Of a stretch of 54,186 bases of DNA, positions 8,913 to 17,888 are shown piece after piece. Under the pieces are notes generated by a model that worked only from the letters and a program-made list of their open reading frames with translations, made no database searches and was not told where the DNA came from. The translations under genes and the position numbers were made by a program. This stretch comes from Bacillota bacterium (GTDB lineage Bacteria > Bacillota > Clostridia > Lachnospirales > Lachnospiraceae), in contig JAFAGA010000048.1 of assembly GCA_023423045.1 (NCBI GenBank), positions 1 through 54,186 on the forward strand, given 5' to 3'. Position 1 is the first letter of the stretch. Each line of letters starts with the position of its first letter.

Positions 8913-9436
8913 ATTTCAAGCTACCGTTTCCCAATCTTTTTACTCTTTGGAAAATGGAAAATGGACTTAAATTAATAAATTGATTCATTAATTCATTGGT
9001 ATCATCAAACTGTGTGTATAAATTCTCAAGTAATTCTTCCTGTCTGGCTTATCCCAGAGTAAGTCTATATAAGGATAAAATCTTTATCAATCGTTCATTT
9101 TCACTTCATCCTTACTCATTGGATACATTGGAACAATTCTTTCAATTTTATGACATTAAGAGCAGATTTAATATCTCCTTCAAACTTTCCACTATTTCTT
9201 TGTCTCAGTTTCAGAGAGAGTTGATAGAATAATTTTCGCCTTATCAAGTTTCGGTTCGTTCAGGAAATTGACCACACCACTTTCTTCATCCATGTCATTA
9301 CTGATGCCAACTTGTGGTTCACTACACTTGGCGGTAAATACCCATGGCTAGACTCACTAGCTTGATTAGTGTCTTGCCCGTCACACAAAAAAGAACCCCC
9401 TGTTTCCAAGAGATTCTTTAAATATACTTTATTATT
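8913..9436. other. AT-rich gene-free stretch with no recognisable gene
   Basis: About 520 bases between the hsdM promoter and the integration junction. Neither strand has a convincing gene. The minus strand holds short open pieces such as ARQEELLENLYTQFDD and MDEESGVVNFLNEP that look like protein-coding text broken by stops. This may be remains of a gene lost at the element boundary, but I do not recognise a family. Confidence 0.4.
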
Positions 9437-9456
9437 TGGTCGTAAGTTGGTCGTAA
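9437..9456. repeat. Two direct TGGTCGTAA repeats beside the lysS-tail copy
   Basis: TTGGTCGTAA occurs twice with an 11-bp period, about one helical turn, only 15-35 bases from the duplicated lysS tail. Tyrosine recombinases of integrative elements bind short direct repeats of this kind (arm or DR sites) next to att cores. This set lies on the RM side of the junction and differs from the TGTCCTT set on the other side. Confidence 0.5.
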
Positions 9457-9470
9457 ATCTTGCCTTCTAT

Positions 9471-9528
9471 TTCCTCAAACCCGCATAAATACTGGCTTTA
9501 TTTATCCAGGCTCTTCATCGTCGGAAAT
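9471..9528 (-). other. Duplicated lysS 3' end: att-like junction, left copy
   Basis: Bases 9491-9528 match 19771-19808 at 34 of 38 positions. The match covers the last codons and stop of lysS (PTMKSLDK-stop here, PTMKTLDK-stop in lysS). Weaker similarity extends through the downstream flank to 9471 (CTCAAACCC against TTCAAACCC). A 3'-end gene duplication of this kind is the hallmark of integration by a tyrosine recombinase into the end of a housekeeping gene. The sequence upstream of the tail on the minus strand is not lysS, so this is an att scar and not a second lysS. Confidence 0.75.
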
Positions 9529-9638
9529 TTAATTGTACTTTCTCCGAACTCAATCATCATACCACGTATCCATTCAAATTTCAACTAGGTACTTATTCAA
9601 ATCTGTTCGTATTTATTCCCGTTTTCATGACATTTCGA

Positions 9639-9676
9639 TGTCCTTATTATGTCCTTCGTTCGAAATTGCTGTCCTT
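9639..9676. repeat. Three direct TGTCCTT repeats inside the island end
   Basis: TGTCCTT occurs at 9639-9645, 9650-9656 and 9670-9676, the first two with an 11-bp period. They lie between the lysS-tail copy and the integrase relic, where the arm sites of an integrative element would be expected. Their function is inferred from position only. Confidence 0.4.
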
Positions 9677-9707
9677 TTTGGAAGTCTCATTTAATGAGGA
9701 CTCTTCC

Positions 9708-9785
9708 CTAAAATATATCCAAATTTTTTGCTAATTTTTCAAGCGATTCTCTTGTTGTGCTATCATTTACTTCGGCGTATAGATC
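9708..9785 (-). pseudogene. Tyrosine recombinase (integrase) C-terminal relic
   Basis: The minus strand encodes LYAEVNDSTTRESLEKLAKN followed by LDIF and a stop, preceded by an in-frame stop. Tyrosine recombinases end in the catalytic tyrosine followed by an amphipathic helix (Y-A-x-V-x-D-x-T-x-x-x-x-x-x-x-L), and this piece fits that ending. Only about 25 codons remain; the upstream catalytic domain has been replaced by two palindromes. It lies about 180 bases inside the lysS-tail copy, the usual place for the integrase of an element inserted at a 3' gene end. Family assignment rests on this short motif and on context. Confidence 0.55.
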
Positions 9786-9824
9786 TTATGACAAGCTTGT
9801 CATAAGCATTATGCGAACGCATAA
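9785..9824. repeat. Two back-to-back perfect palindromes
   Basis: A 22-bp perfect palindrome centred on AAGCTT (9785-9806) is followed after two bases by TTATGCG-AA-CGCATAA (9809-9824). Both arms carry the TTATG/CATAA ends, so the two share a design. They sit exactly where the integrase relic is cut. They could be a recombination crossover, a binding site pair for a regulator, or the scar of an inserted small element. Confidence 0.7.
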
Positions 9825-9851
9825 CATATTGATTGTGGATTGAGTGAAACT

Positions 9852-9914
9852 AAAAAAACTGTTGCAAACTCAGGTACTTTCTAACACGGATGTTTGTACC
9901 TTTTTTTACAACAG
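9852..9914 (-). terminator. Terminator of the large surface-protein gene
   Basis: On the minus strand, CTGTTGTA and GGTAC pair with GTACC and TGCAACAG across a loop, and the stem is followed by seven T residues. It lies 100-160 bases past the stop of the 1,053-residue protein. Confidence 0.65.
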
Positions 9915-10014
9915 CTTCTTTTTTTTCTAGTTAAGTATTTTTAGCTCCAATATAGTTTTGTAATGGAAATAATACGCTATAAAGGTTTCGGTTCTGTCAT
10001 AAAGCAAACTCGGA

Positions 10015-13000
10015 TCATGATACCTTCACTTTTATCTTTTTTATGATTTTTCCTGCCTTCGCAATGACATAATCCGTTCCTTTGGTTCTTGCTTTCGCCT
10101 TGCCAGTTGTCTTATTAATCACTACAATGGATTTCTTGGAGGTATAAAACATGATATCCTCTGTCTTAACTCCGTATCCGATTGCCTTATAGGTGAAGGT
10201 ACTTCCAGTTTTTAAGGTATTGGTGCTCTTGATCAATTTAATATATGCTTTCTTGACTGTAATTGTTGTCTTAAACTTTCTCTGTACTCCATTGATTGTA
10301 ACCTGTGTTGTTATGGTTGTTTTTCCTGCCTTCTTGGCCGTGATTTTTCCAGAAGCATTGACCGTTGCAATCTTAGGATTACTGGACTGGTAGGTAATCT
10401 TTAATATAGAGCTGTCTTGTTCCACTGCCTCTTTCAATAGTTGTGGCAATTCTAGCTTTAAGGTCATACTCTTCTTCTCGGTTCCACCCACATACAGTGT
10501 TCTCTTCACAGCACTAATTTCTATCTGATCCAGTGTCTTCTCTAACATAGGCTCTTCACTAATTATGACCACATACTCCGAAGCATGAGAAAACGGAAGT
10601 TCTACAGCTCCCTTCTCTCCGATCTTCTCCACTGCCTGCAGTGTCAATTGCTTTGTTTCCGGATTATAGTAGAAAAGATTACCATACTTTCCGGCATTGA
10701 TTTCATTCAGATCGATGGTAAGAACTGCTGTGAATCCAAACGAGCCATCATGAGATAGACTTAGGGTAGTAGATGCCTGCTCTTCCGCCATCTGACTAAT
10801 AAGTTCTTTCGGAATAGCATTCGTATCAAGTGTTACATCAAAATCCACATCATCCAGACTACTGTCTGTGATACTCTGACCGTTAATACTCCATGTAATA
10901 CCATCGCCCATATCAAGTACAAGGGTGACATCTTTTCCTCTGATGATGCTAAGGACTTCCCCAGGTACTACCAATGACCCATTCATTTCTACCGTTACAG
11001 CATCACCTGCTTTGGTCTGACTGAGCTGTTCTTTAATCGCCTCCCTGCTAGCTTTGTTACTAGCATCTTTAGTCGCCGCCGTTCCTGCATCCGGCTGCGG
11101 TGTAGCTGTGGAAGAACCACCACCACCATTAGTCGGCACTGCCGCTATAAACTCAGCTGTAACGGTTGTATTAGCGGTAACTGTGTAATTAGCACCTGGT
11201 GCATATTCTGTTCCGCCAATATTCCAAGCTTTAAATTCTTTGTTTGCTGGTGCCGTAAATGTACAAGCTGGAAGTGTATATTGCTCGCCCTTTGTTACTG
11301 ATACATCTGCCATTGTTCCTGTACCTACGTTTCTATCAAAAGAAACAATCCAGCTTCCGAGAGCAGGTACAAGTACATATCCACATACTGTACAGGTTTG
11401 AGGTGTTGTTGCTGTAGCGGGTGTACCTAGAATATGAGCTGCTTCGTCGTTCTTTTCATGGCAGACAAAACATTCGTGCCAATGCTTGGTTGCATCACTT
11501 GACCAGTCTGTCTGCCAATTATGTGTTAAAGTGAAGTTCTTTGTCATAGTACCGCTGTAGTCATTGATAAAGGTTACAGTAGCAGTTGCTGTACCTACAT
11601 CAGTATTATTTGAGTAAACAACCGTGTAATCTGTACCCTCAACAAGTGTTTTGTCACCGTCTTTTATCACTAGTACTGGCTCTATAGCACTGTTTGTATG
11701 AGCTTGAACTGAGATATTTTCGATAGTTACCCCGTTTGGAGCATCGTTGGAAACTACTTTTACGGCTAAAGTAGTGAAAGCTACTGTTTCAACTGGATTG
11801 CTTTCAAAACCATTTTCGTCAGCAGAGTGCTTTACATATATTTTATACTCTGTTTCTGGTGTCAGTCCTGAAAATGTAGACGAAGTTCCCCAACTTAAGG
11901 CACTGCTATCACTTGTGGCTCTAATAGCAAATTCACAACCTGCAAAATCATTTGTGTTTGTAACCCTTGCGGTTGTTTGAGTATTTTCAGTCACTGGAAT
12001 ACTTGGTATACCGTGTTTAAGAGAAACATAGTTTGAATTGATAGATACACCTATATTCTCATTCAAACGAAGCTGTGCCAGATTTTCAAATTCAGATAAT
12101 GTTTCGTAAGAAAACTCACCGTTAGAATCAGCAACTATTGTTGTATCATCCCATGTAACAATATCCAATTTCGGGTATGCATAAGTTCTGCCAGGTAAAA
12201 GATCTGTTACCTTTTTGTTTTTTAAATCAAGACTAAATGTAGGATTTATCTCCTTATACATAGCCTTAAGTTCACTTGCACTGCTAACTCCTGGTAGAAG
12301 ATCTGAAGCATTTATTACATTTGCAAGAAATACATATTTAGCATCTGATCTTTTCCAACCGTAAAAATCAACGCCATCCTTTGATACCGTAGGGAGCTTA
12401 GCACTGTCAATTTTGGCATTTGGTGTTGCGTACATTTTTGTCCCAGCCAAGTCAGGTGTACCTGTGTTTTCATCAAAGGTTACCTCTACAGTGGGAACAA
12501 GAGTTAGTTTCAGGCTATACGAACTTGCACTTTTGTCTGTAAGCTCAACAGTATAATAAAGCTCCGTCAAATCAGGTAATTTGTAGCCTGCGGTTTCCAA
12601 AGCTGAATTAAACTGTGTTTCACCTACATATGAACGAAGCAATGATGCAGACGGAAGTGTAAAAGAAGATGTTTCATTATAATCCGTTAGCTTGGTGTCT
12701 CCAATATAAACGCTGATATTGATAGCAGCACCTGTAGTTGCTGTTGTTGTTGTTGTTGTTATACCCTCGGGTAAGGTCATTTGAGTGCTTACCGGTACAT
12801 TTTCAAGAGAAGTATCTGGGTATGCTTTGAAATGATACTCAGGAGGACGTGCTGTACCTGAGTTGTCTTGCACTATTTTCACAAATGTTATATGCCATGC
12901 ATATGGTTTTGCGGCGATATTATTGGAGCCAATTGTACTTGCATAAGTGTCTTCATACAGAACAGTATCCGAATCAGCAGATTCATAATAACTAATGTAT

Positions 13001-13176
13001 GCATCGCCCCCCCAATCATATAATTCTACATTTGTTCCGGCAAGAATTACTTCATCGGTACTTTCGCCAATAGTAATTGTATCGGAGGCATAAACTGGAA
13101 TGCCTGTTGATACTACGCTTGTGAAAATAAGCACAAATGCAAGTAACCACGATAGTTGTTTTGAAAAGTGTTTCAT
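10015..13176 (-). CDS. Large secreted multidomain Ig-like surface protein
   Basis: The 1,053-residue protein starts with a clear signal peptide (hydrophobic core 8-28, cleavage likely after VYA), behind AAGGAGG. After an unassigned beta-rich N-terminal part (about 30-390) come a fibronectin-III-like segment (about 400-470), a bacterial Ig-like (MBG-type) segment (about 480-545), a His/Cys-rich piece with HWHECFVCHEK and CTVCGY (about 550-600) and an InlB-B/Flg_new repeat ending VTANTTVTAEF (about 605-680). A Gly/Ser/Thr/Pro linker, a further beta region and a Big_2 domain (about 905-985) with SSNPKIATVNASGKITAKKA complete it. No LPXTG, SLH or other anchor is seen, so it is probably secreted or loosely wall-bound. 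It sits beside the glycosylation operon of the island and may be its substrate; that link is an inference. Confidence 0.85.
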   Translation of the reverse strand: MKHFSKQLSWLLAFVLIFTSVVSTGIPVYASDTITIGESTDEVILAGTNVELYDWGGDAYISYYESADSDTVLYEDTYASTIGSNNIAAKPYAWHITFVKIVQDNSGTARPPEYHFKAYPDTSLENVPVSTQMTLPEGITTTTTTATTGAAINISVYIGDTKLTDYNETSSFTLPSASLLRSYVGETQFNSALETAGYKLPDLTELYYTVELTDKSASSYSLKLTLVPTVEVTFDENTGTPDLAGTKMYATPNAKIDSAKLPTVSKDGVDFYGWKRSDAKYVFLANVINASDLLPGVSSASELKAMYKEINPTFSLDLKNKKVTDLLPGRTYAYPKLDIVTWDDTTIVADSNGEFSYETLSEFENLAQLRLNENIGVSINSNYVSLKHGIPSIPVTENTQTTARVTNTNDFAGCEFAIRATSDSSALSWGTSSTFSGLTPETEYKIYVKHSADENGFESNPVETVAFTTLAVKVVSNDAPNGVTIENISVQAHTNSAIEPVLVIKDGDKTLVEGTDYTVVYSNNTDVGTATATVTFINDYSGTMTKNFTLTHNWQTDWSSDATKHWHECFVCHEKNDEAAHILGTPATATTPQTCTVCGYVLVPALGSWIVSFDRNVGTGTMADVSVTKGEQYTLPACTFTAPANKEFKAWNIGGTEYAPGANYTVTANTTVTAEFIAAVPTNGGGGSSTATPQPDAGTAATKDASNKASREAIKEQLSQTKAGDAVTVEMNGSLVVPGEVLSIIRGKDVTLVLDMGDGITWSINGQSITDSSLDDVDFDVTLDTNAIPKELISQMAEEQASTTLSLSHDGSFGFTAVLTIDLNEINAGKYGNLFYYNPETKQLTLQAVEKIGEKGAVELPFSHASEYVVIISEEPMLEKTLDQIEISAVKRTLYVGGTEKKSMTLKLELPQLLKEAVEQDSSILKITYQSSNPKIATVNASGKITAKKAGKTTITTQVTINGVQRKFKTTITVKKAYIKLIKSTNTLKTGSTFTYKAIGYGVKTEDIMFYTSKKSIVVINKTTGKAKARTKGTDYVIAKAGKIIKKIKVKVS

Positions 13177-13319
13177 TAATTTTTTCCTCCTTAAAAAATT
13201 TGTATTATATACTTAATTTGCTTTTGTGCAAAATTTAAGTCTACTTAGATGTATAATGTTAAAGCTAACTTTATATAACGGACACTCCTAAAAAAGGCAT
13301 AACCATCATCACACTTCTT

Positions 13320-14768
13320 CTAAATTACACAAAACATACATACAGACAAAAGTGAAAATGTTAAAATTGCTACAATCGATATTCGATAAAGCGTCTTGCC
13401 GTACTTTTTATCTTTATTGATGTCAATAAATCTTCCCAAAAGAAGTGCGTTTATAACAAATACAGGTGCAACATACCTAAAATCCATTGTGCAGCCATAG
13501 GGGTACTTTATATTAAAGACTGTATACGATATCACAAGCACTATTGCCGATAATACAAGATAAATAATGCTTTCATCCTTTTCCTTTAAGGAACTAGCCA
13601 CCGATATAGTCATAAAAATGTTTATTAGTGCAAATATAAAAAGCATTATAGCAGGTATAGTAACTGAAATATTAAACCGAAATTCACCAAATAACCCACC
13701 CTTTAATAGATATATCCAGATGTTATAATCAGTAAATACATCGTTATATACAGGATTAATCATTTTGGTTATCGGAAATGTCAGGAACCTTTGTACAAAT
13801 GAATAATTTTGTGATGCAAATCCTTCACTACCAACATCAAACACATAATTAAAGGGTTGATTAAATAAAATCATATTCCGTATTGGATAAGCAAGACCGA
13901 GAGGCATACTTATTGCCGCAAAAAGGCACAAGCTTTTTAGTGCTTTAAGTAGATAGTGTTTTTTAATACTTTTTGCCAGAACATATATCATCAAAAGACC
14001 TGTGGGAACTGCTAATAACGCAACAGACATTTTTGACATCATTCCAAGCCCAAAGGATAGGGCGAGAATAACCGTATTTTTTATGCTTTGAGTTTTATAC
14101 CATCTAATACTAAAAAGCAAAATTGCCGTCATAAAAAATACTGCCATAGCATCGTTGTTTACTCGCCCTCCCATGAGATAGAAGTTAGGCAAAAAAGCTA
14201 CCAGCGAAAGAGGAATAAGCTTGTTTATTTTAAGCTCAGCACAAAGGGCTTTTACGCAGTAAAGAGTTGCACACGAGAAAGTACACGAAACAAGCCTTGC
14301 ACAATTAATTATGTCCATTTCATTTGTTAAATTCAAAATAGGCTTAAGAACAAAAATAACAATACCGCTTAAAATGTAATAAAGGGGAGGATGATAAAAT
14401 TGTCCCTCATTGCTCATAGGCAGATGTCCATTAAGTATATTCAGTATGTATGCGGCGTTTCCATCAGAATTTATCGAAACAGCTTTTAAATCGTGGAATC
14501 TGACGGTACACGGTGTATAGAGCATATAGCCTATTCTCATAACAAATCCAATAAAAAGAATGTATCTTACCAGTATTTCTCCGTCGAATTTTTGGCATAG
14601 TTTGTAACCACCTATTAAAGCTATGGATATAATGAGGAATAGCATAATGCCTTGTACGCTGTTTTGAAGCTCAAAGATGTACACTAGAACATATATTAAA
14701 AGAATGGATACGCCCAAAGTAAAAATATCTATAAAATTGTTTCTTTTTTGAGTTAACAAATTAATCAT
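13320..14768 (-). CDS. Polytopic membrane glycosyltransferase (GT39/ArnT-like)
   Basis: The 482-residue protein is hydrophobic throughout, with about 11-13 predicted membrane segments. It has an acidic/polar first extracytoplasmic loop (TVRFHDLKAVSINSDGNAAY) and the FYHPPLYY motif typical of GT39/PMT and ArnT-like enzymes, which transfer sugars from polyprenyl-phosphate donors to acceptors outside the cell. It is the last gene of a three-gene operon; its ATG directly abuts the stop of the FAD oxidoreductase gene. The partner GtrB-like enzyme at 17889-18896 could make its lipid-linked donor. The acceptor is unknown. Confidence 0.8.
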   Translation of the reverse strand: MINLLTQKRNNFIDIFTLGVSILLIYVLVYIFELQNSVQGIMLFLIISIALIGGYKLCQKFDGEILVRYILFIGFVMRIGYMLYTPCTVRFHDLKAVSINSDGNAAYILNILNGHLPMSNEGQFYHPPLYYILSGIVIFVLKPILNLTNEMDIINCARLVSCTFSCATLYCVKALCAELKINKLIPLSLVAFLPNFYLMGGRVNNDAMAVFFMTAILLFSIRWYKTQSIKNTVILALSFGLGMMSKMSVALLAVPTGLLMIYVLAKSIKKHYLLKALKSLCLFAAISMPLGLAYPIRNMILFNQPFNYVFDVGSEGFASQNYSFVQRFLTFPITKMINPVYNDVFTDYNIWIYLLKGGLFGEFRFNISVTIPAIMLFIFALINIFMTISVASSLKEKDESIIYLVLSAIVLVISYTVFNIKYPYGCTMDFRYVAPVFVINALLLGRFIDINKDKKYGKTLYRISIVAILTFSLLSVCMFCVI

Positions 14769-16190
14769 CTAATTATATTCCTTTTCAGTATTTACCTTCC
14801 ATATATTATCCTTGCATTTAACGTCATACATGATATTTTTTACACATTCAAATGCAGTCAGCATTGAGTGGTCCATATTGTTATAGCGGTGTTGTCCGTT
14901 TCTGCCTATGCAGTACAGATTTTCAAAGCTGTCCAGATATTCTCTCATTTCTTGCATATTCTTATATGTTCCGAAATAGGCAGGGTATGCCTTTTCAAGT
15001 CTTTCAGTATGTGTATCTACTATGGCACTTTTGTCTGAAATAATTCCAGTGCTTACAAGTTCATCTGCTGCGAAATCTTCCATTTCTTTATCTGATTTGT
15101 TCCAAAGGTCATCATCTTTGTTACAAAAATATTCAAGTCCAAGCCATACTGTTTTTTTTGGCTCTTTCACGAGGCTTTCAGACCAATTGTTAAAAATCTG
15201 TATTCTGCCCATTTTGACACTTTTGTCCTGCATATAGATCCAGCAGTCATCAGTCTTTATGTTCATATCTTTAACTAGCACGCCCACAGTTATAAAATCA
15301 CGGTAAACTAAACCGCTTGATATTTTTTTAATAGCATCAGGTACATTTTCCATACCTATAATCAGGTTTTTTATAGGCATTGAAGATATAAGAATATCCG
15401 TATGCTCTGAAATTTCTTTGCCTTCACATATATATGAAACCTCAACAATTTGCGTATTCTCTGTCTGTACCTTGCTTACACGACAGTTTTTTTTGATTTT
15501 ACCGCCCATTTTTTCAATTTCTTCGGCAACTGCAGTCCACAATGCGCCTGGGCCAAATGAGGGATAGTAAAATTCCTCAATAAGCGAGGTTTGCGTATTA
15601 CTGCTATCTTTTATGTGCAGGGCAGATTTAAGGCTATCCTTTATAACCTCAAAAATGCTTAACCCTTTAATTCGTTGATTGCCCCAATCGGGAGATATTT
15701 TGTTCGGAGATATTCCCCAGACCTTTTCGGTATAGTTTTTGAAGAAAAGCTCGTAAAGTCTTTTACCGAAGCGGTTTATGTAAAAGTCTTCAAGAGAATT
15801 TTCCTCATTTTTTATAAGCTGTGCCTTTATGTAATCAGTAAAAATCAGTACAAGCTCTTTTATGCCAAGTGATGATAAGCTTTTAAAATCTGTTTTAATA
15901 GGATAACCGAAAAATTTTTTATTATAATATATTTCAGATATGCGTTTTTTTTTAAGCAGAGAAACATCTGGAATAGCATGCCACCACTTTGTTATGCTGT
16001 CACATTTTGAATAAAATCTGTGACCGCCTAAATCCATATAATTCCCGTTGTGGCAAACAGTACAGGCAATACCACCTACTCTGTCTGTTTGCTCGAGAAT
16101 TGTAACCTGGTATCTATCTGTTTTTTTTAAAATTTCATAAGCTGCAGTAAGCCCTGCTGGACCTGCACCAATAATTGTTATTTTTTTCAT
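14769..16190 (-). CDS. FAD-dependent oxidoreductase, UDP-galactopyranose-mutase-like
   Basis: The 473-residue protein has an N-terminal dinucleotide-binding motif, GAGPAGLTAAYEI, followed by an acidic residue at the end of the second strand (ILEQTDRVGG) and GGHRFYSK near residue 57. This is the pattern of amine-oxidase/UDP-galactopyranose-mutase-like flavoproteins. Such genes often lie in polysaccharide clusters and alter nucleotide sugars or lipid-linked sugars. Here it overlaps the upstream membrane protein by four bases (ATGA) and abuts the downstream glycosyltransferase, so the three are translationally coupled. The true substrate is unknown; a carotenoid or protoporphyrinogen role is unlikely given the context. 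Confidence 0.78.
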   Translation of the reverse strand: MKKITIIGAGPAGLTAAYEILKKTDRYQVTILEQTDRVGGIACTVCHNGNYMDLGGHRFYSKCDSITKWWHAIPDVSLLKKKRISEIYYNKKFFGYPIKTDFKSLSSLGIKELVLIFTDYIKAQLIKNEENSLEDFYINRFGKRLYELFFKNYTEKVWGISPNKISPDWGNQRIKGLSIFEVIKDSLKSALHIKDSSNTQTSLIEEFYYPSFGPGALWTAVAEEIEKMGGKIKKNCRVSKVQTENTQIVEVSYICEGKEISEHTDILISSMPIKNLIIGMENVPDAIKKISSGLVYRDFITVGVLVKDMNIKTDDCWIYMQDKSVKMGRIQIFNNWSESLVKEPKKTVWLGLEYFCNKDDDLWNKSDKEMEDFAADELVSTGIISDKSAIVDTHTERLEKAYPAYFGTYKNMQEMREYLDSFENLYCIGRNGQHRYNNMDHSMLTAFECVKNIMYDVKCKDNIWKVNTEKEYN

Positions 16191-17644
16191 TGTAAGCTAT
16201 TCACCTTCCGATATAAATACCCGCAATCATTGTTAAATACTTGGGTATAGCTTGTATTTATAATTTCTGCAAGCTCAGGGTTTGTATTGTCGCGTTGGAA
16301 ATCGAAATACGATAAAACCCATTCTGGTTTATTTTTCTTCACATATTCAGTACAATATTTCACAATATTGGGATTTATTTTAGCCATCCAAGTCTGCATA
16401 GTAAAATATTTGCAGGGGGTATTTAAGCTTACTTCATATATAAACATGGCAGGCATATTATAAGCAAAGCAATCGTTTTTCTCATCGTCGGGTATCAGAT
16501 TATACATTTCGTGTGCATTGCTTTTATATTCGGTAATATAGCTTCTTTTCTCTGTTATTTTTGTAGCCAAAAAGCTGTTTGTACACATCAATGCAAAAAT
16601 CAAGGTCAAGGCAACCACGGACAGAGACCTTTTTTTGATTTTGATGCCATACTTGATTATAAATATTAAGGAATATGCGGATAAAGGTGCTAGAAGCGTC
16701 CAATAATACATAAAAGGACGTCTTCCTAGCAATATTGCAAAGGCAATAACCGTAGAACTAAGTAAGATAAAGTTGCCTATTCTTATTTCGTCACTTGAAT
16801 AACAGGTGCACATTGCAATAACAGTTATTCCCAAAGCGATAAAAAAGCATAAAAGCTGCTGACTGTTTCCGTTAGGAATAAGAGTAAAATGCTCATCTCC
16901 AACTTGACAATATTTAATATTATGTAAGACAGTTGCATAAAACATATCATATAGTGTTCCCGTGTATAAATGATATATTATTATCGGAAGTGTCACAGTC
17001 AAAATTCCTAAAGAGCCGAAAATTAATGCACTTCTGATTTCAACCCTACTTTTCATAAGCATATAGATTCCAATAAAAATAATAATCGATACAATAAAAG
17101 CAACATTATTTGGTCGCAGGAAAAATGCAAAAGTAAAGCATAAGCCAAGTATATATGACATTTGTGCGGTCAGCTTTTTGTCCCTTAGCCACTTGTCGAA
17201 AACACAAAGTGAAATCACGCAGAAGAAATTACTGTATTCCTCGGTATAATTACCTCCGTTGAATAAGGTAACAGTGATCCATATGTAGATTAGCGGAATG
17301 ATAATAGACAATGTATTATTTAAATAGCGGTCTGCAATTTTATAAATCATGAAAGAAGAAATCATTATAAGAATAAGTTCTGTAAGCCATACTCCTATTG
17401 TTCCGTCAATTAAAAGCTGCCCAAGCATATTAAAAACAAAAATAATTGGGCCTTTGTGATCAAAAAGACCTGAATAAAGCGTTTTACCGTGTGCCATTGC
17501 CTTGCCCATAACAAGATACATACCGCTGTCTACGCCAATATATTCAGAAATTGGGCTTGTGTTGTATGCAAATAGAAGCATAAACAAAGCAGATGCAACG
17601 ACTATAAACGCATATGAAATTATCGATTGTATCTTCTTTTGCAT
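16187..17644 (-). CDS. Polytopic membrane glycosyltransferase, first gene of the glycan operon
   Basis: This 485-residue protein has about 11-12 membrane segments and a first extracytoplasmic loop rich in conserved polar residues (VDSGMYLVMGKAM, FDHKGPIIF), as in GT39-like mannosyltransferases. A C-terminal soluble part (about 380-485) ends in a NNDCGYLYRK stretch. GAGG lies five bases before the ATG, and a strong promoter with direct repeats is just upstream. It overlaps the next gene by four bases. Together with the enzyme at 13320-14768 it gives the operon two different lipid-sugar-dependent transferases. Confidence 0.78.
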   Translation of the reverse strand: MQKKIQSIISYAFIVVASALFMLLFAYNTSPISEYIGVDSGMYLVMGKAMAHGKTLYSGLFDHKGPIIFVFNMLGQLLIDGTIGVWLTELILIMISSFMIYKIADRYLNNTLSIIIPLIYIWITVTLFNGGNYTEEYSNFFCVISLCVFDKWLRDKKLTAQMSYILGLCFTFAFFLRPNNVAFIVSIIIFIGIYMLMKSRVEIRSALIFGSLGILTVTLPIIIYHLYTGTLYDMFYATVLHNIKYCQVGDEHFTLIPNGNSQQLLCFFIALGITVIAMCTCYSSDEIRIGNFILLSSTVIAFAILLGRRPFMYYWTLLAPLSAYSLIFIIKYGIKIKKRSLSVVALTLIFALMCTNSFLATKITEKRSYITEYKSNAHEMYNLIPDDEKNDCFAYNMPAMFIYEVSLNTPCKYFTMQTWMAKINPNIVKYCTEYVKKNKPEWVLSYFDFQRDNTNPELAEIINTSYTQVFNNDCGYLYRKVNSLQ

Positions 17645-17668
17645 AATAACCTCAAATTATGTATTACT

Positions 17669-17704
17669 AATTTGTAGTATATCAAAGAATTTATAGTATA
17701 TCAA
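17669..17704 (-). promoter_or_regulatory. Promoter of the glycan operon, embedded in a 17-bp direct repeat
   Basis: On the minus strand TTGATA (17699-17704), a 17-bp spacer and TATACT (17676-17681) form a near-consensus sigma-A promoter 32 bases before the start codon. The two hexamers lie in a direct repeat: 17669-17685 and 17688-17704 match at 16 of 17 positions with a period of 19 bases, so a -35/-10 pair is repeated. Confidence 0.7.
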
Positions 17705-17774
17705 CTAATTAACTCATTTTTTTCAGCGGTGAACAGTTATTGCAAATCAAGGAGAATTTTGACGAAGTTATCTG

Positions 17775-17803
17775 TTGAAATCAGTAACTATTTCTGTTAA
17801 TAT
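17775..17803 (+). promoter_or_regulatory. Promoter of the GtrB-like glycosyltransferase gene
   Basis: TTGAAA (17775-17780), 17 bp, then TAATAT (17798-17803), about 85 bases before the start at 17889. It points away from the glycan operon promoter, forming a divergent promoter region. Confidence 0.6.
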
Positions 17804-17888
17804 GATTAATCAGTGGGATATAAGACTTTCGGCACGTCCATAATCAATGAACCCATAAATTGTCGAATGCATAGGAGGTCTAAGAGCG

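Noticed and set aside
8996..9232. An open frame of 78 codons on the plus strand in the AT-rich stretch upstream of hsdM.
   Set aside because: No ribosome binding site, Ser/Phe-rich composition typical of antisense reading, and no family resemblance.
9370..9395. A short match to the 3' part of 16S rRNA (TTGCCCGTCACAC) on the plus strand.
   Set aside because: The similarity is only about 12 bases and the flanks do not continue as rRNA. Treated as chance.
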